From the NCBI GenBank assembly GCA_012719115.1, contig JAAYAZ010000001.1, positions 1 through 11,929 on the forward strand: DNA of 11,929 bases. Direction: 5' to 3'. This document shows positions 5,704-11,929 of this stretch, one piece after another (positions within the stretch are counted from its first letter, which is position 1; every line of letters starts with the position of its first letter). A program made the position numbers and the translations under genes. The DNA is from Dehalococcoidales bacterium. Its GTDB lineage: Bacteria; Chloroflexota; Dehalococcoidia; Dehalococcoidales; UBA5627. The notes under the pieces were generated by a model, which was not told the DNA's origin, made no database searches, and saw only the letters and a program-made list of their open reading frames with translations.

Positions 5704-6535
5704 ACAAACACAAAAACTGGCTATGGCGGGCATCTGGGGAGGCGGTGTCATTACACTGCTTTTACTGATTGTAATAATCGGCTATGTCCTGATACAGGGC
5801 TTGCCAGGAATAAACTGGGAGTTTCTATCCACCAATCCCAAAGGCGGGCTTTCCGGCGAGGGGGGTATTTTATCCACCGTCGTCAGCACTCTTTACCTGA
5901 TCGGCATTACACTGGTTTTACTGGTTCCGATCGGCATCGGTTCAGCCGTTTATCTTTCGGAGTATGCGCCTAACAACCGCCTGACCAGAATTATTCGCTA
6001 CGGCATTGAAACACTGGCAGGCATACCCTCCATTATTTTCGGCTTATTCGGTTATGCGCTGTTCGTTACTGTGCTCAGTTTTAACTTTTCCATACTGTCG
6101 GGAGCGCTGACACTGGTATGTTTGCTTCTGCCTACAATGATAACCACCACAGAGGAAGCCTTAAAAGCGGTGTCCTATTCATACCGCGAAGCCGCACTGG
6201 CGCTGGGCACTACCAAGTGGCAAATGATATCGAGAATAGTACTTCCTTCGGCAATCCCCGGAATAGTAACCGCTGTTATTCTCTGCATCGGCAGAGCAAT
6301 CGGCGAAACGGCCTGCCTCTACGTTACTATGGGAGGCAGCGCCGCCATGCCTTCATCACTGCTCGAAGGAGGGAGAACACTTTCACTGCACGTTTTTTAC
6401 CTGGCTATGGAAACCAACGCTATGGACAAAGCGATGGCAACAGCGGCAGTGCTTATAATCATAATCATACTTATCAATGCGCTGACAAACTTGCTGGCCG
6501 GACGCTTCCAAAAAAGGTTGAAAGGGATTTCATAA
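5684..6535 (+). CDS. pstA: Phosphate ABC transporter permease PstA
   Basis: This is the second membrane subunit of the phosphate importer, pairing with PstC to form the channel. Its 283 residues include a first helix around 16-38, further helices around 63-90, 108-135, 138-155 and 192-215, and a last helix around 250-272. The EAA loop reads [20 protein letters not shown]. The motifs [15 protein letters not shown] and [16 protein letters not shown] correspond to those in PstC. Start: the ATG at 5684 lies inside the end of pstC and has GAGAGG (5673-5678) five bases ahead, which indicates translational coupling. The stop is followed after one base by the pstB start. I prefer PstA over a second PstC because of the shorter region between helix 1 and helix 2 and the gene order. 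Confidence 0.94.
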   Translation: MRNVSAKQTQKLAMAGIWGGGVITLLLLIVIIGYVLIQGLPGINWEFLSTNPKGGLSGEGGILSTVVSTLYLIGITLVLLVPIGIGSAVYLSEYAPNNRLTRIIRYGIETLAGIPSIIFGLFGYALFVTVLSFNFSILSGALTLVCLLLPTMITTTEEALKAVSYSYREAALALGTTKWQMISRIVLPSAIPGIVTAVILCIGRAIGETACLYVTMGGSAAMPSSLLEGGRTLSLHVFYLAMETNAMDKAMATAAVLIIIIILINALTNLLAGRFQKRLKGIS

Positions 6536-6536
6536 A

Positions 6537-7340
6537 ATGACAGAATATAATTTTAACGGACAAAACTGCCACGGCGACAAGATAAAGGCAAAGAACCTCA
6601 ACTTCTACTACGGCAGTTTTCAGGCTCTAAGGGATATAAATCTGGATATACCGGGCTGCGCCATCACCGCTATTATCGGCCCTTCCGGATGCGGTAAATC
6701 CTCGTTTTTACGTCTTCTTAACCGTATGAACGACCTGATATACGGCAGCCGCATCGAGGGAACAATCGAACTGGACGGCAAAAATATCTTCGATAGAGAT
6801 GTGGATGTGGTCGAGCTGCGTAAAAATGTCGGCATGGTATTTCAAAAACCCAATCCCTTTCCCATTTCCATTTTCGACAACATCGCCTTCGGACCCAAAC
6901 AACACGGCAAAAAGAGTAAAATAGAACTGGAAGAAATCGTCGAAAACAGCTTAAAGCAAGCAGCTTTGTGGGATGAGGTAAAGGATAAATTGGGACAGTC
7001 GGCGCTTGCCCTGTCGGGCGGACAGCAACAGAGATTATGCATTGCCCGCGTTCTATCCGTAGAGCCTGAGGTAATATTGATGGACGAACCCTGCAGCGCG
7101 CTCGACCCGATGGCAACCCTTAAAATCGAGGACCTGATGCGCACCCTGGCAAAGAATTACACTATTATCATAGTAACGCATAATATGCAGCAGGCTGCCC
7201 GTGTATCCGATACCACCGCCTTTTTTATGATGGAGCCCGACCGCGCCGGCTCGCTGGTCGAATACGGCTCGACCTCAGAGATATTTACCAATCCCAAAGA
7301 TAAACGTACGGAAGACTACATCACCGGACGTTTCGGCTAA
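6537..7340 (+). CDS. pstB: Phosphate ABC transporter ATP-binding protein PstB
   Basis: This cytoplasmic ATPase powers the PstCA channel. All ABC motifs are intact in the 267 residues: Walker [10 protein letters not shown] (48-56), Q-loop Gln103 in VFQKPNPFP, signature LSGGQQQR (159-166), Walker B VILMDEP (179-185), D-loop SALDP, and switch His215 in VTHNMQQA. The stretch [16 protein letters not shown] after Walker A and the [12 protein letters not shown] segment are characteristic of PstB, as is the C-terminal [20 protein letters not shown]. The ATG lies one base after the pstA stop, with AAAGGG (6521-6526) ten bases upstream. The gene is 22 bases ahead of phoU, so both should be on one transcript. 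No residue expected of an active ATPase is missing. Confidence 0.96.
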   Translation: MTEYNFNGQNCHGDKIKAKNLNFYYGSFQALRDINLDIPGCAITAIIGPSGCGKSSFLRLLNRMNDLIYGSRIEGTIELDGKNIFDRDVDVVELRKNVGMVFQKPNPFPISIFDNIAFGPKQHGKKSKIELEEIVENSLKQAALWDEVKDKLGQSALALSGGQQQRLCIARVLSVEPEVILMDEPCSALDPMATLKIEDLMRTLAKNYTIIIVTHNMQQAARVSDTTAFFMMEPDRAGSLVEYGSTSEIFTNPKDKRTEDYITGRFG

Positions 7341-7362
7341 GTTTACAAAGGAGAATAGTAAA

Positions 7363-8031
7363 ATGGAAATAAGAACGGATTTTAACAGAAGGCTGCGTGA
7401 AATACAGGACGACATCCTTATAATGGGAAGTATGGTAGAGGCAGCCATTATAACTTCGATAAAGGCATTGAAAGAACGCGATATCGACATAGCAAAGCAA
7501 TTAATCAGTGATGACGCACTTATTAACCGTAAAAGATTTGAAATCGAAGAAAAATGCATAAAGCTGATTGCCACACAACAGCCTCTGGCAGGAGATTTAC
7601 GCACAATTATCAGCGTACTTAATATTCTCACGGAACTGGAACGCATCGGGGATTATGCGGCCGGAATATCAAAAATCGTGCTGATGATAGGAAATGAAGA
7701 ACACTTGAAGCCTCTGATAGATATACCGCGTATGGCAGATAAGACTACCCTGATGCTGCGAAAAAGCCTGGACGCCTTCATAAAACAGGATGCAGATAAA
7801 GCCAGGGCGGTAATTGCCGAGGATGATGATGTAGACAACCTTTACGACCAGGTTTTCCGTGAACTTTTAACATTTATGATTGAAGACCCCAGGACAATCA
7901 CACGAGCTACAAGACTGATATGGGCGGCTCATAATCTGGAGCGCAGCGCGGACAGGGTCACCAATATATGCGAACGCATAATCTATATAGTAACCGGTAA
8001 AATGGAGGAACTGGGTGCTTCAAATTACTAA
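7363..8031 (+). CDS. phoU: Phosphate signalling regulator PhoU
   Basis: PhoU links the PstSCAB transporter to the PhoR kinase and keeps the Pho response off when phosphate is plentiful. The 222 residues form two similar three-helix repeats. Each carries the family metal-binding motif: ELERIGDYA (Glu91, Glu93, Asp97) in the first and NLERSADRV (Glu193, Asp197) in the second, 100 residues apart as expected. The conserved segment QQPLAGDLRTI in the first repeat corresponds to DPRTITRATRLIWAAHNLE in the second. A good ribosome binding site AAAGGAGA (7347-7354) stands eight bases before the ATG. The gene ends the mgsA-pst operon. A 220-base gap with an apparent new promoter follows, but no clear terminator was seen after it, so read-through into phoB is possible. 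Confidence 0.95.
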   Translation: MEIRTDFNRRLREIQDDILIMGSMVEAAIITSIKALKERDIDIAKQLISDDALINRKRFEIEEKCIKLIATQQPLAGDLRTIISVLNILTELERIGDYAAGISKIVLMIGNEEHLKPLIDIPRMADKTTLMLRKSLDAFIKQDADKARAVIAEDDDVDNLYDQVFRELLTFMIEDPRTITRATRLIWAAHNLERSADRVTNICERIIYIVTGKMEELGASNY

Positions 8032-8073
8032 TAACTATAATTTAGTTAAATGCAGCCTCAATGGCAGTAGCCA

Positions 8074-8103
8074 CCGTTATGGTTCGACAGGCTCCACGAA
8101 CGG
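8074..8103. repeat. Degenerate copy of a dispersed GTTCGACAGGCTC-type intergenic repeat
   Basis: The segment contains GGTTCGACAGGCTCCACGAA flanked by CCGTT (8074-8078) and AACGG (8099-8103). GTTCG (8082-8086) and CGAAC (8097-8101) form a 5-bp stem. From memory it resembles the short palindromic repeat GGTTCGACAGGCTCACCACG found in intergenic regions of many bacterial genomes. Compared with that form, this copy lacks two bases in the loop and one in the left flank, so it looks like an old relic. No second copy occurs in this window. Confidence 0.5.
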
Positions 8104-8198
8104 CCTTAACATCATTCGTATATCCTTATCGTGACGAAGAATACGTACGGCATATGTTTAGATTCAGTGAAAATAATATGGATATTTAAATGATGCGT

Positions 8199-8234
8199 CT
8201 TTTAATTAACGTTAAAAGCATTTATACTTATAAT
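8199..8234 (+). promoter_or_regulatory. Putative phoBR promoter with palindrome
   Basis: TTAACG (8206-8211; 4/6 to TTGACA) and a perfect TATAAT (8229-8234) are spaced 17 bases apart. The -35 is the centre of the inverted repeat CTTTTAA (8199-8205) / TTAAAAG (8212-8218), which could be an operator. A caveat is that this -10 would place the transcription start within the phoB ribosome binding site GAGG (8241-8244). A slightly upstream -10, TATACT (8223-8228), would give a more usual leader. No 11-bp-spaced Pho box is evident here. Confidence 0.45.
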
Positions 8235-8251
8235 AATTTTGAGGCAGAAAT

Positions 8252-8947
8252 ATGGCTGATAAAATACTGGTTGTCGAGGACGATTTAAACCTGCTTGCCA
8301 CTCTCAGGTATAACCTGAGAAAGGAAGGGTATGATGTTGTTACCGCCGCCGACGGTGCGGAGGCGCTGGAAGCGGCGCGTCGCGAAAAGCCCGACCTTTT
8401 AATTCTGGATGTGATGCTTCCGAAACTGAGCGGGCTGGAAGTTTGCCGCATACTGCGCAGCGAAATGCCGGTTCCTATTTTGATGTTAACCGCCAAGACA
8501 GATGAAACGGATAAAATAATCGGGTTGGGTATCGGTGCGGATGACTACATGACCAAACCGTTCAGTATTAGAGAACTTACGGCACGCATAGCTGCCATGC
8601 TGCGCCGCGTTAAGATGATGCAGCAACCGGCAGAAGATAAGGACACGCTCTTAAAATACCACGATATAGAAATCGATACAGCATCACACACAGTAAAAAT
8701 CAAAGGGGGAACGGCAGATTTTAACCCCAAAGAGTTCGACCTGCTGAAGCTCTTTATTAAAAACAAAGGGTTGGTTCTGTCACGCGAACAAATATTGGAA
8801 AAGGTCTGGGGGTACGATTACGATGGCGATACCCGTACCGTAGATGTACATGTTCGCTGGCTTAGAGAGAAAATAGAAGAAGACCCGCAAAAACCGATAT
8901 TACTTTTAACCGTACGCGGCAGCGGTTATAAAATGGAAGGCAAGTAG
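8252..8947 (+). CDS. phoB: Phosphate regulon response regulator PhoB/PhoP (OmpR family)
   Basis: This is the cytoplasmic transcription factor that binds Pho boxes when phosphorylated by PhoR. The receiver domain (about 1-120) has the full active site: Asp10 and Asp11, phospho-acceptor Asp53 in ILDVMLP, Thr78 in MLTAK and Lys100 in MTKPF. The C-terminal winged-helix domain (about 130-231) contains FNPKEFDLLKLFIKNKGLVL, SREQILEKVWGYDYDGDTRT and VDVHVRWLREKIEEDP, ending in VRGSGYKME. The 231 residues are the usual length. GAGG (8241-8244) lies seven bases before the ATG. The stop TAG overlaps the GTG of the kinase gene by one base, so the two are translationally coupled. The assignment to the phosphate pathway rests on linkage to pst-phoU and on the Pho box at 3294-3332; OmpR-family paralogues look alike. 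Confidence 0.92.
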   Translation: MADKILVVEDDLNLLATLRYNLRKEGYDVVTAADGAEALEAARREKPDLLILDVMLPKLSGLEVCRILRSEMPVPILMLTAKTDETDKIIGLGIGADDYMTKPFSIRELTARIAAMLRRVKMMQQPAEDKDTLLKYHDIEIDTASHTVKIKGGTADFNPKEFDLLKLFIKNKGLVLSREQILEKVWGYDYDGDTRTVDVHVRWLREKIEEDPQKPILLLTVRGSGYKMEGK

Positions 8948-10701
8948 TGTTTCGCAGCATCAAGTGGCGCATCATTTTCTGGTTTGTTTTACTGATTGTT
9001 GTCAGTATGACCATATTCGGAATACTCCTTACTAACTCTCTAAAGAATACCCAACTTGCCAATCTGGCTAAACAGCTTGAAAACGAGGCGATAATTATTT
9101 CCGAAGTATGTCTTCCCTACTTGAGAAATACAGCCGACATAGATGAGATAGATAAACTGGTAAAGACGTTGGGAGCGGATATTGAGGAACGCATAACCAT
9201 TATTGCGATTGACGGCTCCATTATCGGGGATTCCGATGAAGCCCCTTTTTCTATGGAAAACCATTCTTCTCGACCTGAAGTAAAAGATGCCCTCGCTTCA
9301 GGTTATGGGGAAAGCACACGCTACAGTACCTCACTGGACGAAAAGATGATGTATGTGGCAATTCTGATTAGCGACGGAGATGATATTTTAGGAATAACCC
9401 GCACCGCACTTCCAATCACACAGGTCAATAATTTTATAAATACCGTAATCAATAATATTATTCTGGCAACAGCAGTTGCCGCCGCCTTTGTTATAATAGC
9501 CATACTGATAATTACTCCGATTACCGTACGACCTATAACGGAAGTAACTAGGGCAGCACGTAGAATTTCTGATGGAGATTTCGATTATAAAATCACCTCG
9601 GGAAGTAGCGATGAATCAGGGCAGCTTGCCCGGGCATTCAACGAAATGAGCCTAAAAATCAAGCAGATGATTGAAAAAATATCCGCCGATAAGGCTGAAC
9701 TATCGACCATTCTGGAAAATATGACCGACGGCATTATAATGACAGACAGAGATGGTAACGTAACCCTGATAAATACGGCCTGTCTGAAAATATTAAACAT
9801 TGAAGATACAGTAACTACGGCAAAGCCTCTGATAGAAGTCTTCCGCGACCATCAGTTAAGCGAGATATTAAAACAATGCTTAAATACAGGAAAACAACAA
9901 ACCACTCAATTCGAATCGATTGCCTTAAAAAAGTTCATACAGGCTATTGCTATTCCCATAAGTAGTGACGGATTAAACGGTGCGCTAATCTTATTGCAGG
10001 ACCTTACAGAACTGAGGAGTCTGCAAACAACCAGGAGAGAACTAATCGGCAACATTTCCCATGAATTCAGGACACCCCTTGCCGGAATCAAAGCTATGAC
10101 GCAAACTCTTCAGGACGGCGCCACCCGGGACCCCGTTGCGGCAAAGGATTTCCTAAACCGCATAGAAGATGAAGTAGACCGCTTGACGCAGATGGTTTCG
10201 GAGTTAACGGAGCTTTCACGCATCGAAAGCGGCAAGGTAGAATTAAAAACAGAGATTGTCGATATAAACAAACTAATCGAAGAAGTTTTGCTTCAGCTCA
10301 AGCCTCAGGCAGACCGGCAGAAACTTGCTCTTAAATGCAAATTTGAATCAGGGCAACTGCCGGTAAAAGCAGATAGGGAACGCATCCGACAGGTTATTAT
10401 AAACCTGATACACAACGCCATTAAATTCAGCACCTCCGGTAAAACCATAACCGCTCTCAGCAGCAAACAGGGAGTCTTTGCAGTTATAGAAATAAGCGAT
10501 GAGGGCATCGGCATTTCAAAGGATGATTTATCTCACATTTTTGAGCGTTTCTACAAAGCCGATAAATCGCGCAGCGGACAGGGAACAGGGATGGGACTGG
10601 CAATTGCCAAGCATTTGGTAAGGGCACACGGCGGGACTATTTCCGCCACCAGCGAAGAGGGAAAAGGAACCACCATTACATTCACGCTGCCGCTGGTATA
10701 A
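8947..10701 (+). CDS. phoR: Phosphate regulon sensor histidine kinase PhoR
   Basis: This membrane-bound kinase of 584 residues phosphorylates PhoB. Order of parts: membrane helix around 9-29; an extracytoplasmic domain of about 135 residues with the RITIIAIDGSIIGDSDE and SMENHSSRPEVKDAL motifs typical of Gram-positive-style PhoR/ResE sensors; a second helix around 168-192; HAMP to about 243; and a PAS domain around 250-350 starting at LENMTDGIIMTDRDG. The dimerisation domain has the phospho-acceptor His372 in ISHEFRTP. The ATPase domain has the N-box Asn490 (NLIHNAIKFS), Asp518 in DEGIGI, FERFYKADKSRSG and GTGMGL (546-551). All catalytic motifs are intact. The start is GTG at 8947, overlapping the phoB stop as TAGTG; there is no separate promoter. 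The PAS plus large external domain makes it longer than enterobacterial PhoR. Confidence 0.93.
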   Translation: MFRSIKWRIIFWFVLLIVVSMTIFGILLTNSLKNTQLANLAKQLENEAIIISEVCLPYLRNTADIDEIDKLVKTLGADIEERITIIAIDGSIIGDSDEAPFSMENHSSRPEVKDALASGYGESTRYSTSLDEKMMYVAILISDGDDILGITRTALPITQVNNFINTVINNIILATAVAAAFVIIAILIITPITVRPITEVTRAARRISDGDFDYKITSGSSDESGQLARAFNEMSLKIKQMIEKISADKAELSTILENMTDGIIMTDRDGNVTLINTACLKILNIEDTVTTAKPLIEVFRDHQLSEILKQCLNTGKQQTTQFESIALKKFIQAIAIPISSDGLNGALILLQDLTELRSLQTTRRELIGNISHEFRTPLAGIKAMTQTLQDGATRDPVAAKDFLNRIEDEVDRLTQMVSELTELSRIESGKVELKTEIVDINKLIEEVLLQLKPQADRQKLALKCKFESGQLPVKADRERIRQVIINLIHNAIKFSTSGKTITALSSKQGVFAVIEISDEGIGISKDDLSHIFERFYKADKSRSGQGTGMGLAIAKHLVRAHGGTISATSEEGKGTTITFTLPLV

Positions 10702-10779
10702 TTTAACTCCGTTATCAACAATCTGAGACTGATAGCATATTGCCCGTCAGGTATTTAAGATAAAGAAACGGGAGGTATT

Positions 10780-11577
10780 ATGGCTAAGGCGACTACGGTT
10801 AGCGGTTACTCCAAAAACGGATTGCCTTACATTCGAATCGGGGATAGTGAATCCACACCGGTAATATTTGACGGGCTCGATTTCACTCATAAACCACCCG
10901 CAAGCAGAGAACTGATAATGTACGGTTATATTAAAAAGTTGGTTGCCGCCGGATATACTGTCTATCAGGTGCGTCGCAAACCCAACCTCCCACCGGGTTA
11001 TGATATGAAAGATATGGCAGATGATTACGCTGTAATGATTAAAGAGGAATTGAATTATCCGGTCGATATTATGGGACTTTCAACGGGCGGCTCAATTGCC
11101 TTTTACTTCGCTGCCAACCATCCGGAACTGGTTAGGCGATTGATTCTTGCCGGCACAGGCTACCGCCTCAACGAAAAAGGCAAAGCGCTGCAGCTTGAGG
11201 TTGCCACTCTTGCTCGGGCAGGTAAAACACGCCCTGCTTCATTAAGGCTAATGGACGGAATAATGAGTGGCTTTACGCTCTTTTTTGCCAAGATGATGAT
11301 GTGGCTATTTGCAGGAACAATGATTTCAAAAGATAATGCCTCGGACGGTATTACCGAAATAGAAGCGGAAGACAGGCACAATTTCAAGGGGCGTTTGGCA
11401 GAAATCAAATGCCCCACACTCGTTATAGGCGGTGATGAGGACTTTTTCTACGGGCCGATTGAAGACACCGCAAAAGGCATCCAGGGCAGTAAGCTGATTC
11501 TTTACAAAGGTATTGGCCACGGAGCTCTAATGAAAAAGGAGTTTACCGCTGATATTTTAGCTTTCCTTAAATCGTAA
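10780..11577 (+). CDS. Alpha/beta hydrolase of unknown substrate
   Basis: The 265-residue protein has the alpha/beta hydrolase layout. The nucleophile is in GLSTGGS (Ser101), inside the IMGLSTGG elbow followed by the helix IAFYFAANHPELV. The probable acid is Asp221 in IGGDEDFFYGP, with Asp219 as alternative, and the base is His247 in GIGHGAL. A lid of about 65 residues between 130 and 200 includes a hydrophobic Met/Phe-rich segment (FFAKMMMWLFAGTM) that may touch membranes or a lipophilic substrate. There is no signal peptide, so it is probably cytoplasmic. The ATG has a strong ribosome binding site, GGGAGGT (10770-10776). It lies 78 bases after phoR in the same direction. No convincing promoter or terminator was seen between them, so co-transcription is possible. 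Esterase, lipase or haloperoxidase-like activity cannot be told apart from the sequence. Confidence 0.85.
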   Translation: MAKATTVSGYSKNGLPYIRIGDSESTPVIFDGLDFTHKPPASRELIMYGYIKKLVAAGYTVYQVRRKPNLPPGYDMKDMADDYAVMIKEELNYPVDIMGLSTGGSIAFYFAANHPELVRRLILAGTGYRLNEKGKALQLEVATLARAGKTRPASLRLMDGIMSGFTLFFAKMMMWLFAGTMISKDNASDGITEIEAEDRHNFKGRLAEIKCPTLVIGGDEDFFYGPIEDTAKGIQGSKLILYKGIGHGALMKKEFTADILAFLKS

Positions 11578-11591
11578 ATATACGGTACTAT

Positions 11592-11929
11592 CTACTTCGT
11601 CAAAAGATAAAGCATTATATCTCCGACATTGGTTCCGGTATCGCCTGTTAATATCAGACTGTTTCCGATGCTGCTAAAGAGAGTATTACTGTCATAGTGG
11701 CAGATATACGATTCGACATCCAGAGAACGTTCGTGAATAGTTTGCACAGTGTCATTGTCCGCTATTGCCCCCGCAATGCCCGGCATATAATCCGACCCGT
11801 CTGTTCCCATAGCGGCAACCAGCCACTTACCCGGCAGGTTTTCTAATATTGACATTGAAGAGGCAACATAGTGCTGGTTGCGCCCGCCGATGCCGCATTT
11901 TTCGGGCAGAACCGGCGTGGTTTCCCCGC
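11592..11929 (-). CDS. Glycerate 2-kinase (MOFRL family), C-terminal fragment
   Basis: This is the C-terminal 112 residues of a type II glycerate kinase, which phosphorylates D-glycerate to 2-phosphoglycerate. The reading frame is open to the right edge of the window, and the N-terminal part lies beyond it. Visible family motifs are GETTPVL, GIGGRNQHYVAS, AAMGTDGSDYMPGIAGAI (the place where most members have GTDGIDG followed by AGA), and GDTGTNVGDIML near the end. These belong to the MOFRL domain that closes GckA/TtuD-type kinases. The internal ATG at 11855 is not a start because the conserved GGRNQ segment lies upstream of it. The gene converges on the hydrolase gene, with only 14 bases between stop codons and no terminator-like hairpin between them. 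Confidence 0.88.
   Translation of the reverse strand, partial: GETTPVLPEKCGIGGRNQHYVASSMSILENLPGKWLVAAMGTDGSDYMPGIAGAIADNDTVQTIHERSLDVESYICHYDSNTLFSSIGNSLILTGDTGTNVGDIMLYLLTK

Larger units (their letters stand above)
8032..8251. other. phoU-phoB intergenic region (220 bases)
   Basis: This gap has no open reading frame of note and no convincing terminator. It holds a degenerate dispersed repeat at 8074-8103 and, just before phoB, a palindrome with promoter-like elements at 8199-8234. The stretch 8104-8198 shows nothing recognisable beyond weak self-complementarity around CGTAT (from 8117) and ATACG (about 8141-8145). Confidence 0.6.

Noticed and set aside
6118..6540. A 140-residue plus-strand frame inside pstA
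   Set aside because: It overlaps the well-supported pstA coding sequence in another frame. It is rich in Arg, Asn and Gly, with no domain and no ribosome binding site of its own.
6718..7144. Minus-strand frames of 132 and 100 residues opposite pstB
   Set aside because: They are shadows of the pstB gene, which has every ABC motif. Nothing recognisable is encoded on the other strand.
8186..8234. A Pho box upstream of phoB
   Set aside because: Several TTAA-type hexamers occur, but their spacing (10, 16, 20 bases) does not give the 11-bp phase. The region is simply AT-rich.
10712..10741. A promoter before the hydrolase gene (TTATCA - 18 bases - CATATT)
   Set aside because: Both hexamers are mediocre matches and no supporting element is present, so it is not better than chance.

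Overview
The window is a chromosomal stretch from an anaerobic or microaerophilic bacterium of moderate, slightly AT-leaning base composition. No gene is diagnostic of the taxon. The rubredoxin plus flavodiiron protein pair suggests an anaerobe. The Tat-type lipoprotein signal on PstS, TTG/GTG starts, and a degenerate copy of a dispersed GTTCGACAGGCTC-type repeat would fit a Dehalococcoidia-like (Chloroflexi) genome. That placement is an inference and needs a protein search.

Layout. Bases 1-224 hold the C-terminal end of an MFS transporter (+), convergent with rlmN (277-1335, -). A promoter, a leader hairpin and a TTG-started 56-residue protein of unknown function follow (1394-1696, +). A strong bidirectional terminator (1722-1749) separates this from a rubredoxin/flavodiiron protein operon (3181-1788, -), whose 53-residue rubredoxin gene is easily missed. 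The divergent region at 3182-3377 carries the rubredoxin promoter on one strand. On the other strand are four 11-bp-spaced TTAACA-type repeats, a textbook PhoP/PhoB box, directly ahead of mgsA.

The core is a phosphate-starvation locus read left to right: mgsA (methylglyoxal synthase), pstS, pstC, pstA, pstB, phoU, then, after a 220-base gap with its own apparent promoter, phoB and phoR. PhoR and PhoB would sense low phosphate, with PstSCAB and PhoU in the signalling complex, and PhoB would bind the box to raise transcription of mgsA-pst-phoU. Methylglyoxal synthase releases inorganic phosphate from dihydroxyacetone phosphate and is classically inhibited by phosphate, so its place at the head of the Pho operon makes metabolic sense. 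A bulged 14-bp stem-loop between pstS and pstC probably sets the ratio of binding protein to permease.

The right end holds an alpha/beta hydrolase of unknown substrate (10780-11577, +), convergent with the C-terminal part of a MOFRL-type glycerate 2-kinase (11592-11929, -), which runs off the window. No mobile element, CRISPR array, tRNA or rRNA was seen. The window is mostly well-known housekeeping and phosphate genes. The less ordinary parts are the regulatory architecture, the mgsA-Pho link, and the small unknown gene with its leader hairpin.
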